This document shows, in pieces, positions 10,809 to 20,767 of a stretch of DNA of 64,000 nt (position 1 is the first letter of the stretch; the number at the start of each line of letters is the position of its first letter). The DNA comes from Glebionis coronaria. Taxonomy: Eukaryota; Streptophyta; Magnoliopsida; Asterales; Asteraceae. The position numbers and the translations under genes were made by a program. Below the pieces are notes generated by a model. The model did not search any database. It was given only the letters and a program-made list of their open reading frames with translations, and had not been told where the DNA came from. The stretch spans positions 215,558,592 to 215,622,591 of the forward strand of contig CM046882.1 in the NCBI GenBank assembly GCA_025667525.1. Reading direction: 5' to 3'.

Positions 10809-13800
10809 ATGGCGCCAAGATTTAACTCAGCAGAATTGGATTTGGGGTTCAAGTCTCAACACAACATGATTGCTTATCTTGTTGCTGATAATACTTTGTT
10901 CCCTCAATACACACAGATGGTGGAGTATTTGAATGCATCCCCATTAAGGTATGCTCTTTCTCATGCACCACTCATTCCAGTCACACACATTAAACAGTTT
11001 TGGAACACTGTCAGTTCCTCAACAGTTAATGGAGTGACCACATTGACTTCTATTGTACATGGGAGACCTTGGGTGGTTACTGAGGCCTTGGTACGCCAGG
11101 CCTTGCATCTTAATGATGCTGATGGTATAACCATTCTTCCCATATCTGAAATAGAACAAGGGCTTAGGGCTTTGGGATACCCTATTCCTGATGAAGGTAC
11201 TCTTAATAAGTACCATAAGCAGGAATTTCCCCCAGCCTGGAAGTACCTAATTCACATTCTCCTTCAATGTTTGAGTCCCAAATGTACTGCACACAATGAG
11301 ATCAATAGATCCATTGCAACTGCTATTGTGTGTATTGCAACAGGGCAAAAATATAATTGGTCTAAAATGATTTTTGAAGGAATGTGTAAAAACAAGGGGA
11401 CAAAAATGACTTTAGCTTATCCCCGTTTTCTGCAAATGATTTTTGATGCTCAAAGATATTGTTCAAGGGATCACAATGACTTTTATAAGATCCCTGAACA
11501 AAAGAAGGCTATTTTTACCAAGATGAATTCACCACCTCATAGAGACCTACCATTAACCCCAGCCATGCTTGCTGTTATTACAGCAGCACAACCCCAACCA
11601 GACCCCCAACCTCATATTGACCCTCACCCACAACTTGAACCTATCCCTGAACCTTTACTCTCACCTGACCAAATGCAAATAGACCAAAATCCCTTTGACG
11701 CTGACACATCTAATGTGGGCGTTGATATGCCTATTTCCACCGCTGACACCCAACCATCACAATCCCAAACACCCCTTAATCAACCCACATCTACACCTTC
11801 TTCTACACCATCTTCCACACCACCTGAATATAGGTTGATTAAACGCCAAAGGACTGCTGGAGTGTTCTCCTCTGGTGGTCCTAGCCATGTAGCAGAGAGA
11901 ATCACCACCACAAGTGTGGCTGGTGACCTGGATGAGGCTGAGACTATTGGTTCTGGCTTAGAAGCTGGCCAAGGCAGTCCCACCATAATTAAGTCCTCAT
12001 CCATGCCCAATGAACCTGACTTGGGAGGTCAAATCCCCATTTTGGATGAGGGCAGACTGGAACCAATGACGCTTTTAGAATTGACGGCTGTCTGCATTCG
12101 CTTGCAAAAGCAAAATGCAGACTTAGTACAAATTGTCAGTAACCAAGGCCTTGAACTCAAAGAATTGAGGGAGAGGATTGTTGTTTTGGAGAGTGCTCAT
12201 TCAAGGGGAGGTATGGAGGAGTCTTCCAAAGGGGAGGAAGATCAAAGAAATCTGAGTGATAAGAGCAGTCAAGATGGACAATCATTGGATGTTGCTGAAG
12301 CTCTTACTACTTTGAAGGAACAAACAGGTTTTGATACGTCCTTGATCTCTCCAACCAATTTAGATTTATCATTTACAGATATGTTGAGAGAGGTTACACA
12401 AGGCGCTGAGGGAAAATATTTGAGCGTTGATAAGACAAGTTTGGACGCTGACAGAAGTATTTTGGGCGCTGATAGAGGAAATTTGGGCGTTGACAGATCT
12501 GCATATGGAGGTGATGTATTCCAGTCATCATCTATCATCAAAGATGTTCCTACTCAGGTATTATCATCTACCCTACCAACAATTGAACCAACAGATAAGG
12601 GTAAGGGTAAGTTGGTAGAAGAAATTGTTCCAAAGAATGCAGCTCAGGTTGAATTTGATAGAAGATTGGCTGAGCAAATGATGGAACAAAGTGAAAAGGA
12701 AAAGTCACCATTTGTTGTGACTTCTGAAGAAGAAAGTGATGGAGCTAGCTCAGATTCAAGTGTGATGATTGTTGAACCAGAAAGACATGAGTATGGTGAT
12801 GAGCTTGCTAGGGAAAAGCTGAGAGATTTGAAGTTGCAAATTGATTTTGATATGCCAGAGGTAGTTCAGATGTACAATTCTTGGGAAGAAAGCTGTATGG
12901 ATAATCCAGACTTGACCATTTCAGATCAGATATGGGGTTTGGAAATTCTTCTTAGAGTTTAGAAGGATTGTAAGGTGATGTTGAAGTACAAGGCAAGCAA
13001 CATTCTCTCTGAATTGAAAAGGGATAGAAGGAAGCTCTACTTTATGTTGCTCAAATGTCATGGAGTTGGATGGACACATCAGAAGCTGAAGGCTTTGACA
13101 TTTGATGAGTTGGAACATAGGGCTTATCCTATTTGGGTGAAAGTGCAAGAAGAAAACACTTTCAGACTTCTTTCAGATGAAAGAAAGGAGCAACTTGCAG
13201 AAGAGATGGCAATCAAGAAAGCTATGATAGTTCCTAGACCAGTAAAGAAGGGATTTATTCTTGAGTTTCCAAAAGATATGAATCAACTATATCCAAGTGA
13301 AGCAATTATTAGAAAGAGCCTCAAGCTCTCCCCATTAGAAGCTTCAGATATGGTGCATGTGTTACCACTAGATTCCAGGAATCCAATTGTAAGTTATGAG
13401 GAAGATGAATGTGGATTCTGGAAAATTGGAAGATTTGGCAAGGAGGTACACACTTTTACCACTCTCATATCTTTATTTGCAAGTTGTGACAGAGAAGACT
13501 TGGTGGACCTTTGGAGGTTGCTAGAAACCAAGTATGAGGCTGAAGCACCAACTTCAGCCAATGGAATAAAACTTTGGACCACATTCAAAAGAATGTGTGG
13601 GACAAAAGAAGAAGATCCTGAAATATGGAAGGATCTTGAAGATGATCTCAGTGGTCTTCAATGGAGGTTATATTCAGCTGCAGGTGTATACCATTTGAGT
13701 TCTACAAAGTTTGCTGAGTATTTACTTGTAGATGCTCAGTATTTCATATCCAAGGCTGTTTTGGAGAAGATGAAGGACACCCAGTTGGAGATAGACTATA

Positions 13801-13880
13801 CAAGTGACGTGGCAAAGAATTTAATCAGATTTATTTATTACCAATATGATAAGGTTTGTCAGACTCCTCCAAGTCCTTAA
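10809..13880 (+). pseudogene. Element C long ORF with one in-frame TAG; function unknown
   Basis: ATG at 10809 opens 717 codons; TAG at 12960-12962 ends them, and the same frame stays open to 13880 (1,023 sense codons apart from that stop). Residues ~1-235 form a globular domain with the pattern HIKQFWNTV...VVTEALVRQALHLND. It resembles plant transposon-associated domains that I associate with Asteraceae repeats (from memory). Residues ~250-345 are rich in Pro, Ser and Thr. A Leu-rich stretch near 420-460 looks like a coiled coil. Residues near 540-565 contain three D-R repeats (LDADR, LGADR, LGVDR) encoded by the CGYTGAC word. The last 300 residues are globular and Lys/Glu-rich. No polymerase, protease or zinc-knuckle motif is visible. 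It may be a gag-like protein. Confidence 0.6.
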
Positions 13881-13920
13881 TGTTTATTCAGAAACTTGAT
13901 CATAAGAGTGGATATCAAGT

Positions 13921-13932
13921 TTAGGGGAGGAT
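13921..13932 (+). promoter_or_regulatory. Polypurine tract of C
   Basis: The purine run AGGGGAGGA lies directly before TGTTGGGAAT, the start of the 3' LTR, 40 bp after the ORF stop. This supports an LTR element rather than a DNA transposon. Confidence 0.7.
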
Positions 13933-14457
13933 TGTTGGGAATAAATTTAGGCCAGAACACTTGAACGCTGACAAGAACAACTTAAGCGTTGACAAGAGCA
14001 AAGTGAGCGCTGACAGCATAAGCGTTGACAGGTTAAAGTCAAGCGTTGACAGATTGAAGACAAGCACTGATGGAAGATGTGAGCTACACGTTTATTATAT
14101 TCTAGAATACTTCTAGTAAGGATAGAGACGACAATGTATTTTCTATGTTTATCTTTACCTAGAATAGTTGATTCGTAGCTTATTGTACAAGACTTCTTGT
14201 TCTATAAAAGAAGATCTTTTAGGCTAAAGTTATATATCAGTTTTCATAAGTTTTCGATTGTTAAACCCTTTCATTGTAACCAAGTACGATTATTCTAATA
14301 CAAGTGAAAGTTTGTTTAACATCTTTGTGTTTTAGATCAAATGTTAATTCCGCATAACACTTTGTTACTTTATTAATAAGCAAAGGTTTCTCTACGTGTA
14401 GTACTTGATCTAATCTCGTATACACAAAGCTTAATCGATCTAAGTTTGGGATCAACA
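13933..14457 (+). repeat. 3' LTR of C (525 bp)
   Basis: TGTTGGGAAT ... GGGATCAACA, with a TATAAAA box near 14203. Five CGYTGACA words lie at 13965-14055 in direct orientation, about 15-30 bp apart. It ends at the ATTCC duplication. Confidence 0.8.
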
Positions 14458-15873
14458 ATTCCAACCAACAACAACTTTGTTTTTATAATAGGTGCTCATA
14501 TTTTGACCCATTTGTTCATACTGGAGCATTTGGTGGGTTGACTTTAGGGTTTGACTAGAAAACCAACTCCATTGACTTTTTCATAAGTTCATTTGTGCTT
14601 ATTCTGGCTTATTGGTTGTGCTTATTGGATTTTTGTTGATTGATTTTGCTTATTAAGTCCATTTGTGATCTTTTGCAAGTTGAATCAAGTCCTGAGGTGC
14701 CCTAAATCTCTAAAACGACTATTTTGTCTTTTAGTGAATTTTTACTTTGCCTATTTCTGGCTTATTGAGTGAGCTTTTTCAAAATTTCTTTTTACAGATC
14801 TCATAAGCATCCCAAAAGAAGGTTGTGTGTCAAATTAGAGCTTATGGCATTAGCTTATTGCTTAATGGGCCAAAAAGCCCAATAAGAATAAGCTGAGTGT
14901 TCAATAAGCTGTGATAAGCTCATTTTCAGCTTCTAGGCCTTTAGAGTTTTGTTCGTAGAATTGAATTTTGAGTCAAATAGGGTTTTTCCAAGTCAATTGG
15001 GCCAAGTTTGACTTTCTGGGCCCAAAAGCCCAATTTGGTTGACTGTTTTTGGTTTTGGCCCATTTGAGGGCCCAATAGGGGTATTCTAGTAATTTCACTT
15101 TGATTTTCTGATTATTTAGGTTAAGATAAACTAGTTTGCAAGTTTTTAGAATTTTTTATAATTTTTGGATTTTTAATATTTTAATATTATTTTATTATTA
15201 TTTTTCAAATTTCACATTTTCCAACTTTTTACATTTTTCTTAGGTTTAATACATTAAAATAGGAATTTAGCAACTTTTAGAATAATTTTATCTCTTTTAG
15301 ATTAATTTTTATAATTATTTTAAGTTTTAATAATTTTTAAATCATTTTAAATAGTTTTTATTAGTTTAAAAATTTCTAAAAATAGTTTTTAATCTTTTTA
15401 GGTCATTTTGAGGTTTACCAAGTGAAAAATCTTTATTTGGGCTTTTTGATAATTTATTTGATTTTTAGGGCTTTAATTAGCATTTAAAAATTGAATATTT
15501 AATTATTTAAAAGGTTTGAAAAAGTTTTGATCATTGGTAAACTCTTAGTTTATTTAGTTTGATTTTTGGTGAATTTTTGGTAATTTTTAGAATTAATTTT
15601 TATTTTTGTGGTTTTTAAGGTTCTACGTCTTAACTTTCTAGTAGTGTTTATTTTTATTTTTACGTATTCGTCATCTTCTTTTCTCATCCCCTTCTAAACC
15701 AATCATTAATCACGAACATTTAACAAATTTCTCACACACATATACCTCCTTGGGAAACGAACTTTCATACCTTCATTGGGTCATTAACACTTGATTTTTC
15801 CTAAAGTCATTTGTTCAATACTTACCGCTTTTACGCCTTTTTCCTAAAAGGTCGTATTTTACCACAATCATTT

Positions 15874-15891
15874 TGGCGCCGTTGCCGGGGA
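15874..15891 (+). promoter_or_regulatory. Primer binding site of B (tRNA-Asp type)
   Basis: TGGCGCCGTTGCCGGGGA, 3 nt after the 5' LTR, is complementary to the 3' end of plant tRNA-Asp as I remember it, the usual primer of Athila-like elements. Confidence 0.85.
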
Positions 15892-16616
15892 GGTGTGTCG
15901 TGATTAATTTGCATTGTTGTTTTTAATATTAACCAAAATAGTATTTGTATTAGTAGAACTCTACTAATACGTATTATCGGTTTTCTTGGTTTTTCTTGTA
16001 AAAATATTATTACTATATTGTATTAAGTATCACAATCAATAAACAATATCTCCAAAAGTGTGAAAACACAACCTTAATTGGGATTTCATCACTCAATTAT
16101 TGTATTCGAATCTCAAACAAAAGAAAAAGGCAAAAATAGATAAATACTTTCGTGAAAGCTCGATTTTGAAAAATACAAACTATAAGGTGGGTATAAGGCG
16201 GGTATTATAAAATATACCCTAAGGAAAAAGGCTCTTAAGTGCTTCGCGCCGCCTCGTTTCCTCGCTTGCTTGTGAGTATTTTGAGATTGAAGGCTAATCG
16301 AGGGTTTTGCCGCCCAAAGTATTATTACGTATACTATATTTGCTTGGTTTCTTTGTGATTAAAACCTCTTGAACAATTTGGTTTTCACCAAAGTTCTAAA
16401 GTCATTCGAAGGCGTTCACTCCACGTGATCGTTTTCATTCCTTTGAGGCTTCTTTAATCAAGAGTTTGATTCGAGGAGAGATTTTGTAGATTGTTGTCTA
16501 CGAAGATACACCAAAATCCAAAAAAGTAAATATCATCAAAAACACAAAAAAATTGTAAATTCACAAAACACCCAAAAAGAATCTTCTTTGCTCACCTCCC
16601 ATTCTTCGTGAAGTTT
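15892..16616 (+). other. B leader between primer site and gag
   Basis: No ORF of note and no strong motif. It is expected to carry the packaging signal, but nothing here identifies it. Confidence 0.6.
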
Positions 16617-19600
16617 ATGATCACTCGTAATCAAGAAAAACGAGCTCGTAAACGTCTTCAAAAGCAAGCCAATCAAGAGACGTTGATTGTTGAAGAAGAA
16701 CCTCCAATTGTTGAACCTATTGTAGAACAAGAAGTCGTCATGGCTAATCGTACTATGATGGAGTTGCTACAAGCACCCACCGAGGGTTTTGGAGAGGCTA
16801 TTGTGATTCCCGCCATCCTTGTGGAGAATTTCGAAATTAAGACGGGTTTAATGTCGATGTTGCAAGCAAATAAGTTTAGAGGTCACGAGAAAGACAACCC
16901 GCATTACCACATTAGGAATTTTAACCGTCTTACCGCCACTAGCAAGTTTAAGGATGTTCCACATGACGCCATTAAGATGATGTTGTTTCCATACTCGTTG
17001 GATGGACCCGCAAAAATTTGGCTTGAGAAAGAACCGCCAAATTCGATTTTGACATGGGCCGATCTCGTTTCTAAGTTTGTGAACAAGTTTTTTGCACCAT
17101 CTAAAACAACACATTTGAAAAATGAGATTTCACGATTTGTCCAAAGAAATAATGAAAGTTTTTCAATGGTATGGGAACGCTTTAAAGAAATGTTACATGA
17201 ATGTCCACACCATGATTTTATGGAATTGCATCAAGTTGATACATTTTATAATGGGCTTAATGATCATGAACGAGATTATTTGAATGCCGCCGCGGGTGGT
17301 AATTTTTTGGGCAAGACGACAAATGAGGCTTTACAAATCATTGAGAATAGATCTAAGGTTTATAACCCTCGTAACACACCGAGTGTTGCCAATTTGGGTT
17401 CGTCATCATCGTCACAATCGTCTCGTAGCATTAATGCCTTACATGATGAAGCTAATGAGGAAAATCGGTTTTTTGATAGATTTGCTAATCTTATGTCCCA
17501 TTGGAAAGCTCAAGAAGCTTCCAATTCCGCTTTGGTTAAAGCGGTTGCTAAGAGTTGTTTATCTTGTGGTGGAGCTCATGATCTTTCCGAGTGCATTACC
17601 GCGGATGATAACACTTCGAGTGCTTATGTAGCAACGGGAACTTACAACCAAAACGGTCAAGGTTCCCGCCAAAATCAAGCTCCACCAAATCAAAATGTTA
17701 ATAATTATCGAAACAACAACCAAGGTAATTACCAAGGCAATTCACGCAATTACAACAAAGGGAATTATCAAAATGGGAATGGACAAATTTCTAATCAAAA
17801 CCAAAACCATGATTTTCAAAACACTACACAAGGTTTTCAAAATGCTCACACTAAAAATTTGCAAGGAGAATTTTTGGATTATGCTAAAGCAAATGATGCT
17901 AAATTTGATAATATGCAACGTGAGATGATTAGCTTAAAATCCGAGTTGAAAAACGAGCTAAAAAATGAACTTGCTAATGAACTTAAAACTCATGCAAACA
18001 AAATGGAAGGAAATGTCCAACGTCTTCAACAAAATCAACAAAAGATGGAATTAGGACAACATGAGATTAAGCAAGAGTTATTAAAAGCGGATGCTAGGCA
18101 ATCAAAATTTGAGGACCGAATGGCTAAGATGTTTGAAGCAATCATGTGTAAACCCTCTTCCTCGGGTGGTCTTCCTAGTGATACCATTGCAAACCCGAAG
18201 GGAGAAATGAAGGTTATTACTACACGAAGTGGTAAAACTTTCAAGGAACCAATCTCTCGTCCAAGTACTTCTACGGAGAAGGAAATCGAGAAAGAACCCG
18301 AGGTGATGGTCGAAAAGGAGCACATTACAATCCCACGAAGTACCGCTCATACCACACCTACGGTTGAACCAATACCAATTGTGGAACCCGAGTTTCCAAG
18401 GCCGTTGCCTAATGACCAACCCACACCACCTTTACCCTACCCTTCGAGACGTGACAAGGAAAAGACACGAGAACGGAATAATTATCAATTTGAGCTATTT
18501 ATGAAAATGTTTCGTGATATGAATTTTAAAATAAGTTTTGCCGACGCTCTTATCATGATTCCTCGATTCGCCGCAAACTTCAAAAGTATGCTAAACAACA
18601 AAGAGAAGTTACAACAATCGTCTAGTTGTTCATCCGTTTTTCTTAGCCGCATACCACAAAAAGTCGGTGATCCCGGTAAATTTTTGATTCCGTGTGCAAT
18701 TCAAGATATGGAGGAATGCTACGCCTTGGACAATCTTGGTGCTAGTATTAATTTAATGCCTCTTGAGATTTTCAAATCGCTTTCGCTTACGGCTCTTACT
18801 CCTTCGAACATGTCTATCGAGATGGCCGATCATTCTACGATTTTAGCATGTGGAGTAGCCGAGTACGTTTTCGTTAAAGTCGGAAAGTTTTACTATCCCG
18901 TTGACTTTATCGTTGTAGACATTCCTATCGATCGAAAAGTTCCTCTCATTTTGGGTCGTTCATTTTTGGATACATCAAGAGCACTTATCGATGTTCATGC
19001 TCGAAAAATCACCCTTCGTTTCAATGAAGAAGAACTTGTCATCAATGCAACACAAAACTCCAATCTTTCTCATGTCTATTCTATTGCAACTTTAAACCAT
19101 GGTGACTCAACCAATGTCATTTGCAAAGAATTTTCACCAAGAGTTTTAGGAAATGTCGCCAAAAACAATTTACCATTTCCTCCGCCGGTGGAGGTTATGA
19201 GTGTGAAGCCTACAAAGAAGAAACCATCAATACTTGAATCGAAAAATCCTTCACCTCACCACGAACATTCATTCTTGAAAAGTGTTGATAAGTTGCCGGT
19301 TTCTACGGAAGATCTTTTGGATGATGAATATGTAGACCCTGATGGGGAGGTTTTCTTCGTCGACAAACGTTTTGAGAACTTGCCACCACCAAAACCAAAG
19401 CGGTTTACAAATGTGAGAATTTTTAGTGTGACTAACATCGTCTTAGAAACACCAAATATTTTCGACATAATCAAAAAGGGTTTTCATATGGAGAGTTTAA
19501 AAGATAAAAAAGGAAAAGATTTTAAATGTGATTTAATTGATTTTTCTACAAATCTAACTCCGTCATCACCACGTGTTTTGAGTGCTACAAGCTCGTCTAC

Positions 19601-19742
19601 TCCTTTTGACGATGCTTTGTGTGGTTCTAGTATGGGGGAAGCCCCTTATGTTCCCTCATCCTTGTCCACCGAGGACGAGATATTCGATCCCGGAATTTCA
19701 TGTAAAGGGAAATCTCGGTCTTCCACCGATGCAATAAATTGA
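16617..19742 (+). CDS. Element B gag-protease polyprotein, intact ORF, no polymerase
   Basis: The first true ATG is 16617 (MITRN, like the MRTRS start of element A); the frame is open upstream to a GTG at 16608. Domains in order: gag capsid-like region (~60-215, with WLEKEPP and FFAPSKT); zinc knuckle CLSCGGAHDLSEC near 315 (spacing C-2-C-3-H-4-C); Asn/Gln-rich stretch (~345-400); Lys/Glu/Gln coiled coil (~415-510); Pro-rich linker; retroviral-type aspartic protease (~660-800) with LILGRSF near its end; acidic tail ending in IFDPGI. At the protease active site the family motif ALADLGAS reads ALDNLGAS, so the catalytic Asp seems to be Asn. The stop is followed by 3' noncoding DNA, not by RT. 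The ORF has no stop or frameshift, which suggests recent function as a gag donor or a passenger mobilised by a relative. Confidence 0.9.
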   Translation: MITRNQEKRARKRLQKQANQETLIVEEEPPIVEPIVEQEVVMANRTMMELLQAPTEGFGEAIVIPAILVENFEIKTGLMSMLQANKFRGHEKDNPHYHIRNFNRLTATSKFKDVPHDAIKMMLFPYSLDGPAKIWLEKEPPNSILTWADLVSKFVNKFFAPSKTTHLKNEISRFVQRNNESFSMVWERFKEMLHECPHHDFMELHQVDTFYNGLNDHERDYLNAAAGGNFLGKTTNEALQIIENRSKVYNPRNTPSVANLGSSSSSQSSRSINALHDEANEENRFFDRFANLMSHWKAQEASNSALVKAVAKSCLSCGGAHDLSECITADDNTSSAYVATGTYNQNGQGSRQNQAPPNQNVNNYRNNNQGNYQGNSRNYNKGNYQNGNGQISNQNQNHDFQNTTQGFQNAHTKNLQGEFLDYAKANDAKFDNMQREMISLKSELKNELKNELANELKTHANKMEGNVQRLQQNQQKMELGQHEIKQELLKADARQSKFEDRMAKMFEAIMCKPSSSGGLPSDTIANPKGEMKVITTRSGKTFKEPISRPSTSTEKEIEKEPEVMVEKEHITIPRSTAHTTPTVEPIPIVEPEFPRPLPNDQPTPPLPYPSRRDKEKTRERNNYQFELFMKMFRDMNFKISFADALIMIPRFAANFKSMLNNKEKLQQSSSCSSVFLSRIPQKVGDPGKFLIPCAIQDMEECYALDNLGASINLMPLEIFKSLSLTALTPSNMSIEMADHSTILACGVAEYVFVKVGKFYYPVDFIVVDIPIDRKVPLILGRSFLDTSRALIDVHARKITLRFNEEELVINATQNSNLSHVYSIATLNHGDSTNVICKEFSPRVLGNVAKNNLPFPPPVEVMSVKPTKKKPSILESKNPSPHHEHSFLKSVDKLPVSTEDLLDDEYVDPDGEVFFVDKRFENLPPPKPKRFTNVRIFSVTNIVLETPNIFDIIKKGFHMESLKDKKGKDFKCDLIDFSTNLTPSSPRVLSATSSSTPFDDALCGSSMGEAPYVPSSLSTEDEIFDPGISCKGKSRSSTDAIN
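19628..19638 (+). promoter_or_regulatory. PPT-like box 1 of B, inside the ORF end
   Basis: TAGTATGGGGG is identical to the true polypurine tract of B at 22190-22200, here inside the coding sequence of the acidic tail. Further copies are at 20399-20409 and 20454-20465. Confidence 0.55.
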
Positions 19743-20428
19743 AACTATATCTATTTGCTTGGTGCGAGTCTACCTCGAGTAGCTCAAAAGTTTGTCTTAC
19801 CAATTGTCCCACCCTTCTACTTCTCATCTATTTTCTTCAAACTCTTTGAGTTTATGGCACATGTTGAAGTGGCGTTAATTTGTTTTTCTAATGAAAACGA
19901 GAACGCCATCTTCGATCCCGGTATTTTGCATCATCTAAGGACTTAGTCCTTAATATCGGTTGCTTTTTGGGCCTTGTTAATCATGTAAGCCCCACCAAAA
20001 ATTGACCACACCATGATTTTCCCTAAATGTTCACATTTTGAGGGGATCGAGTCGAGCTCATGACTCGGTAATCAAAAACGAGGTGCCTCGTGGGGGAGAT
20101 CCCATGCTTATCCTTTACGCTTACTATTCACTAATAAGGGGATTTGTACCCTTTCAACTCGTTGTCTCGTGGTTGTTTGTGATTGTGTTATCTAGATCAT
20201 CATCATCATCTACGATTGAAGACTCTCGTGTTCGTTTACGTGAGCCTCCATCGTTTGTTTGAAGAAGTTTTTTCACGATTCCATGACATATCCTTTATTG
20301 TTCTAACGATTATCTTTTAGCATACTTAATAAACGGCTTTAGATATATTGTTGATCACCCTTTCCATGCTAGATCCTAAGCATTCGACTCTTCGTCTCTA
20401 GTATGGGGGTGCTCCACCTTTAGACTCG

Positions 20429-20465
20429 AAACATTGAGGACAATGTTTACTTTTAGTATGGGGGG
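20429..20465 (+). promoter_or_regulatory. Hairpin plus PPT-like box module of B
   Basis: AAACATTG / CAATGTTT with AGGA loop (20429-20448), then after 5 nt TAGTATGGGGGG. In A, D and the left-end fragment the same hairpin precedes their own, different box. The hairpin is shared while the box is family specific. Confidence 0.6.
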
Positions 20466-20725
20466 TGAATAGATACTTGCTTTGCTACGCCCTCACGCTT
20501 TCCAACTTTCAATGTTTTGTTTTGCTAATAAGGCTAAAATGGCCAAATTTTAAAAAAATTTCTTAGTTTTCATAAGTGTTTTTAAGACACGAATGTATAT
20601 TTTCCGTTGGGTAGAATAAGAGTTAATTTTTGACTTGATGAGCATTTGGAGCCATTTACATTCCATAACCCACTCAATTCAAGTTTTGCTAGACTTTTAT
20701 ATAGGGAGCTTTAAAACGCGAAAGT

Positions 20726-20767
20726 CTTAACTCTTTCGGGTTAAGAACAAGAACTTTTCGCAAGTTC
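20726..20767 (+). promoter_or_regulatory. Twin conserved hairpins of B
   Basis: CTTAAC / GTTAAG with loop TCTTTCGG (20726-20745) and GAACTT / AAGTTC with loop TTCGC (20751-20767). The loop of hairpin 1 differs from the TCTCACGG of the other copies while its stem is unchanged. Confidence 0.5.

Larger units (their letters stand above)
10380..14457 (+). mobile_element. Element C: 4.08 kb LTR-type element with a single unfamiliar ORF
   Basis: Its boundaries are fixed by the empty site in B's other LTR and by the 5-bp duplication ATTCC. It starts TGTTGGGAAT and ends GGGATCAACA. The first 44 bp recur as a direct repeat at 13933, directly after a polypurine tract, which makes 13933-14457 a 3' LTR. 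The 5' end is only similar to it over those 44 bp. Between lie one long ORF and no RT or integrase, so it must be non-autonomous. Confidence 0.85.
7843..15870 (+). repeat. 5' LTR of B, split by element C
   Basis: 7843-10379 and 14458-15870 align to the uninterrupted 3' LTR (22203-26114). C sits between, with ATTCC on both sides (10375-10379, 14458-14462); the 3' LTR shows the empty site near 24732. A TATAAAA box lies at 8899-8905, so most of the LTR is R and U5. The words GCTTATT and AATAAGC recur many times at 10060-10380 and 14590-14940. Confidence 0.93.

Noticed and set aside
10809..10817. TGGCGCC at the start of C's ORF as a primer binding site
   Set aside because: It matches the tRNA-Asp-type site for only about 7-8 bases and overlaps the start codon.
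10380..14457. Element C as a DNA transposon with subterminal repeats
   Set aside because: The ends are not inverted repeats beyond about 5 bp. The 44-bp terminal similarity is direct, and a polypurine tract precedes 13933. LTR-type origin fits better, although the unequal ends remain unexplained.
15874..15891. Possible tRNA gene because of the strong tRNA-Asp match
   Set aside because: Only the 3'-end complement is present, at the fixed position after an LTR; no cloverleaf or promoter boxes.
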